Origin: an uncultured Halomicronema sp.
GTDB taxonomy: Bacteria > Cyanobacteriota > Cyanobacteriia > Phormidesmidales > Phormidesmidaceae
NCBI GenBank assembly: GCA_937899725.1
Contig: CALCCA010000087.1
Coordinates: forward strand, 85,979-149,978
DNA: 64,000 nt
Reading direction: 5' to 3'
This document shows positions 62,304-64,000 of this stretch, in pieces. Both the position numbers and the translations under genes were made by a program. Positions within the stretch are counted from its first letter, which is position 1. Each line of letters starts with the position of its first letter. Under the pieces are notes generated by a model. That model worked only from the letters and a program-made list of their open reading frames with translations, searched no databases and was not told the origin of the DNA.

Positions 62304-63265
62304 AGCTAGATATTATTCGACAGCGACCGTTCTGGTGGTTGATTTCCAGTCTATTCATTGTGGCCAGCCTGATTGGCATGGTGATTAGCTGGCAGCAATT
62401 GGGGGCACCGCTGCGCCCCGGTCTCGACTTTGCGGGCGGCACTCGCATCCAGATCGTGCGCGATTGTGCCCAGGCTGACTGCACCGCGCCGATTGACTCG
62501 GCTGATGTGCGAGCCTTGCTGGCGCAACAGGGCTTAGAAACCGGGGTGATTCAGGTCGCAGGAGACGACGGTCAAAGCGTCTCTATCCGCACCCGCAACC
62601 TCGACGTTGACGAAGAATCGACCCTGCGTTCGGCCCTGGCGAGCACCTTCGGGCCGCTGGATAATCAATCGACGCAAATTGATTCGGTGGGGCCGGTGAT
62701 TGGCCAACAGCTCTTTGCCTCGGGGCTGATTGCGCTGATTGTGGCCTTTGCTGGGATTGTCATTTATCTCAGCGTGCGGTTTCAGCTCGACTATGCCCTG
62801 CTGGCGATCGTGGCCCTGCTGCATGATGTGGTGATTACCATGGGCCTGTTTGCTTGGCTGGGGCTCTTGCTGCAGGTCGAAGTCAACAGCCTGTTCATTG
62901 TGGCGCTGCTGACCATTGTGGGCTTCTCGGTGAATGACACCGTCGTCATTTACGATCGCATTCGCGAAAATATCAAACTGCATCCCGAGCGTCACATTAA
63001 CGACCTGGTGGATGATGGCGTCAATCAGACCCTGACCCGCTCCATCAACACCAGTCTGACAACCGTTTTGCCCCTTATAGCGATCGTCCTGTTTGGGGGC
63101 GAAACCCTGAAATTCTTTGCCTTGGCGTTAATTACGGGCTTCTTGGCGGGGGCCTATTCCAGCATTTTTGTCGCGAGTACGCTGCTCGCCTGGTGGCGCG
63201 TCCAGTCTGGTCAGGCCATTGCCGGTCTGCCTGAGGCGGGGCAACCCGTCGAAGAAACGCCTTGA
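62300..63265 (+). CDS. secF: Protein translocase subunit SecF
   Basis: The start is ATG 62300, overlapping the secD stop in ATGA; the longer frame from 62264 lies inside secD. The 321-residue protein has [38 protein letters not shown], the [28 protein letters not shown] segment and [24 protein letters not shown] with [12 protein letters not shown], all SecF signatures. Works as a SecDF complex with its neighbour; the other usual partner, YajC, is not in the window. Confidence 0.96.
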   Translation: MKLDIIRQRPFWWLISSLFIVASLIGMVISWQQLGAPLRPGLDFAGGTRIQIVRDCAQADCTAPIDSADVRALLAQQGLETGVIQVAGDDGQSVSIRTRNLDVDEESTLRSALASTFGPLDNQSTQIDSVGPVIGQQLFASGLIALIVAFAGIVIYLSVRFQLDYALLAIVALLHDVVITMGLFAWLGLLLQVEVNSLFIVALLTIVGFSVNDTVVIYDRIRENIKLHPERHINDLVDDGVNQTLTRSINTSLTTVLPLIAIVLFGGETLKFFALALITGFLAGAYSSIFVASTLLAWWRVQSGQAIAGLPEAGQPVEETP

Positions 63266-63335
63266 TTCGGTCAGAGCCGTCTGTTGGTTGAAGATCCCTG
63301 TGCAGCCTGAAGCTTCCCCCCCCCATACGGCACAG

Positions 63336-63635
63336 ATGCTGGCCCTGAGGCGCGTTTGGATACGGCGTTGGTGGCTAGTGACGCTGGGGCTGTGGGCCAC
63401 CGCTGGGGTGGTTAGCATTTGGAGCCTCAGACGCACCTGGCAGCAGGCAGCAGAACATTTTACCTGGGCCGCCATTCGCTATGGGCTGGCGTTTAATCGG
63501 CTCGCGGCCGCCGGTCTGGGCTTGTGCGTCGGGCTAACCGTCGCCCTGCTGGTGAAAGAAGCACGCTTCCTCCTGTTTGGTCTGACGCCTCAAGAACGTC
63601 GCGATCTGCTCAAAGCCCTGCAGAAGCGACCTTGA
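63336..63635 (+). CDS. Small membrane protein downstream of secF, unknown
   Basis: From ATG 63336 (MLALRRVWIRRWWLVTLGLWATAGVVSIWSL) 99 residues with two predicted helices (VTLGLWATAGVVSIW and LAAAGLGLCVGLTVALLV) and a basic C-terminus ending LKALQKRP. Follows secF by 70 bases on the same strand, so it may be the third gene of that operon. No family recognised. Confidence 0.65.
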   Translation: MLALRRVWIRRWWLVTLGLWATAGVVSIWSLRRTWQQAAEHFTWAAIRYGLAFNRLAAAGLGLCVGLTVALLVKEARFLLFGLTPQERRDLLKALQKRP

Positions 63636-63730
63636 GGGTGGCAGGCGGAGCCGTAGCGGTGCGGCAGAATTTGGAATTCGGAAGTTGGAAGGCAGAATTG
63701 AGCGGCTGGTCAATGCGTAGTTTTAGTCAT

Positions 63731-64000
63731 TCAAGCTGTCTTGACCAAACTGGGGTTCGCGGTGAAAAACTGCCGAAAGTCTTCATCGCGATCGCTCAGC
63801 CGAGCCGTTGCCGCCCCCAGGCTCATCAGCTTAGCCACCAATCGCTCACAGGCCGGTCGCTCCGTGGCATAATGCCCCGCATCCACCAGGATTAAGCCGC
63901 GATCGCGCGCTTCTTGAAATTGATGAAACTTGCAGTCGGAGGTCAGATAGACCTGCGCCCCCGTCTTGACGACATCACCAATGAAGCTCGCCCCCGAACC
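63731..64000 (-). CDS. NIF3-family (Nif3-like dinuclear metal) protein, C-terminal part only
   Basis: The frame enters from the right edge and ends at TGA 63731-63733. The 89 residues seen read GSGASFIGDVVKTGAQVYLTSDCKFHQFQEARDRGLILVDAGHYATERPACERL, which matches the NIF3 family (GSGxSFI, Asp/His metal ligands in YLTSDCKFHQ and DAGHYATE). Members bind two metals; some were annotated as GTP cyclohydrolase type 2, but roles vary. The N-terminal metal half is outside the window. Confidence 0.85.
   Translation of the reverse strand, partial: GSGASFIGDVVKTGAQVYLTSDCKFHQFQEARDRGLILVDAGHYATERPACERLVAKLMSLGAATARLSDRDEDFRQFFTANPSLVKTA

Overview
The window is cyanobacterial DNA. It starts with photosystem I genes (the end of psaF, then psaJ), is full of the HIP1-type octamer GCGATCGC, and carries cyanobacterial families such as DUF1400 hydrolases and CRY-DASH. 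Positions 1-6188 look like one end of a far-red light photoacclimation (FaRLiP) cluster: a divergent psaF/psaJ pair followed by a DNA-binding response regulator, a knotless phytochrome kinase and a single-domain receiver. These match the RfpB, RfpA and RfpC types known to control FaRLiP. The host is therefore probably able to make chlorophyll f; this is inference, because the chlorophyll f synthase and the other far-red paralogues lie outside the window.

Positions 7.2-33 kb are accessory DNA. Three 3' fragments of tRNA-Phe(GAA) (two of them an identical 48 bp) mark old integration or recombination junctions around a broken FG-GAP protein and a Uma2 nuclease. From 11.36 to 16.3 kb all intact genes are on the + strand (diguanylate cyclase, HIT hydrolase, acetyltransferase, then a HEPN/PD-(D/E)XK nuclease with a RelA/SpoT synthetase). 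They are separated by imperfect palindromes, some ending in GTTRRRY-like boxes. The nuclease + RelA/SpoT pair is AT-rich, and I regard it as the best candidate here for an undescribed conflict or stress system. From 16.4 to 25.9 kb, on the - strand, is a family of LamG-start proteins: a 1415-residue LamG/crystallin-like protein, a tandem duplicate of its 3' end, a LamG-deletion/beta-barrel/beta-helix fusion, an ECF sigma factor, and a third 42-residue relic of the same 5' end. An NB-ARC/WD40 protein, a RelBE-like pair with a nonsense-mutated toxin, and a beta-solenoid membrane protein follow.

Positions 33-49 kb are more ordinary: CDF metal transporter, MATE exporter with an AraC regulator, TPR protein, CRY-DASH, a DUF1400 hydrolase fused to a solute-binding domain, PmbA/TldE, an isochorismatase-type hydrolase, a MITE-like element, and a SUI1 factor overlapping a GHL10 glycoside hydrolase. 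An AT-rich - strand pair at 49.3-50.8 kb (two-TM protein with a PLD-like C-terminus, plus a SLATT two-TM protein) is a second candidate defence locus.

Positions 50.9-56.5 kb form a four-gene - strand envelope-glycan operon (GT2, (alpha/alpha)6-barrel protein, UPF0104 flippase-like protein, polytopic GT-C-like protein). The last part holds an EamA transporter, DUF2267, an AlkA-type glycosylase, secD-secF with an ATGA overlap, and a partial NIF3-family gene running off the end. I saw no complete tRNA, rRNA, CRISPR array or transposase gene. Functions were assigned by reading motifs; no database search was run.
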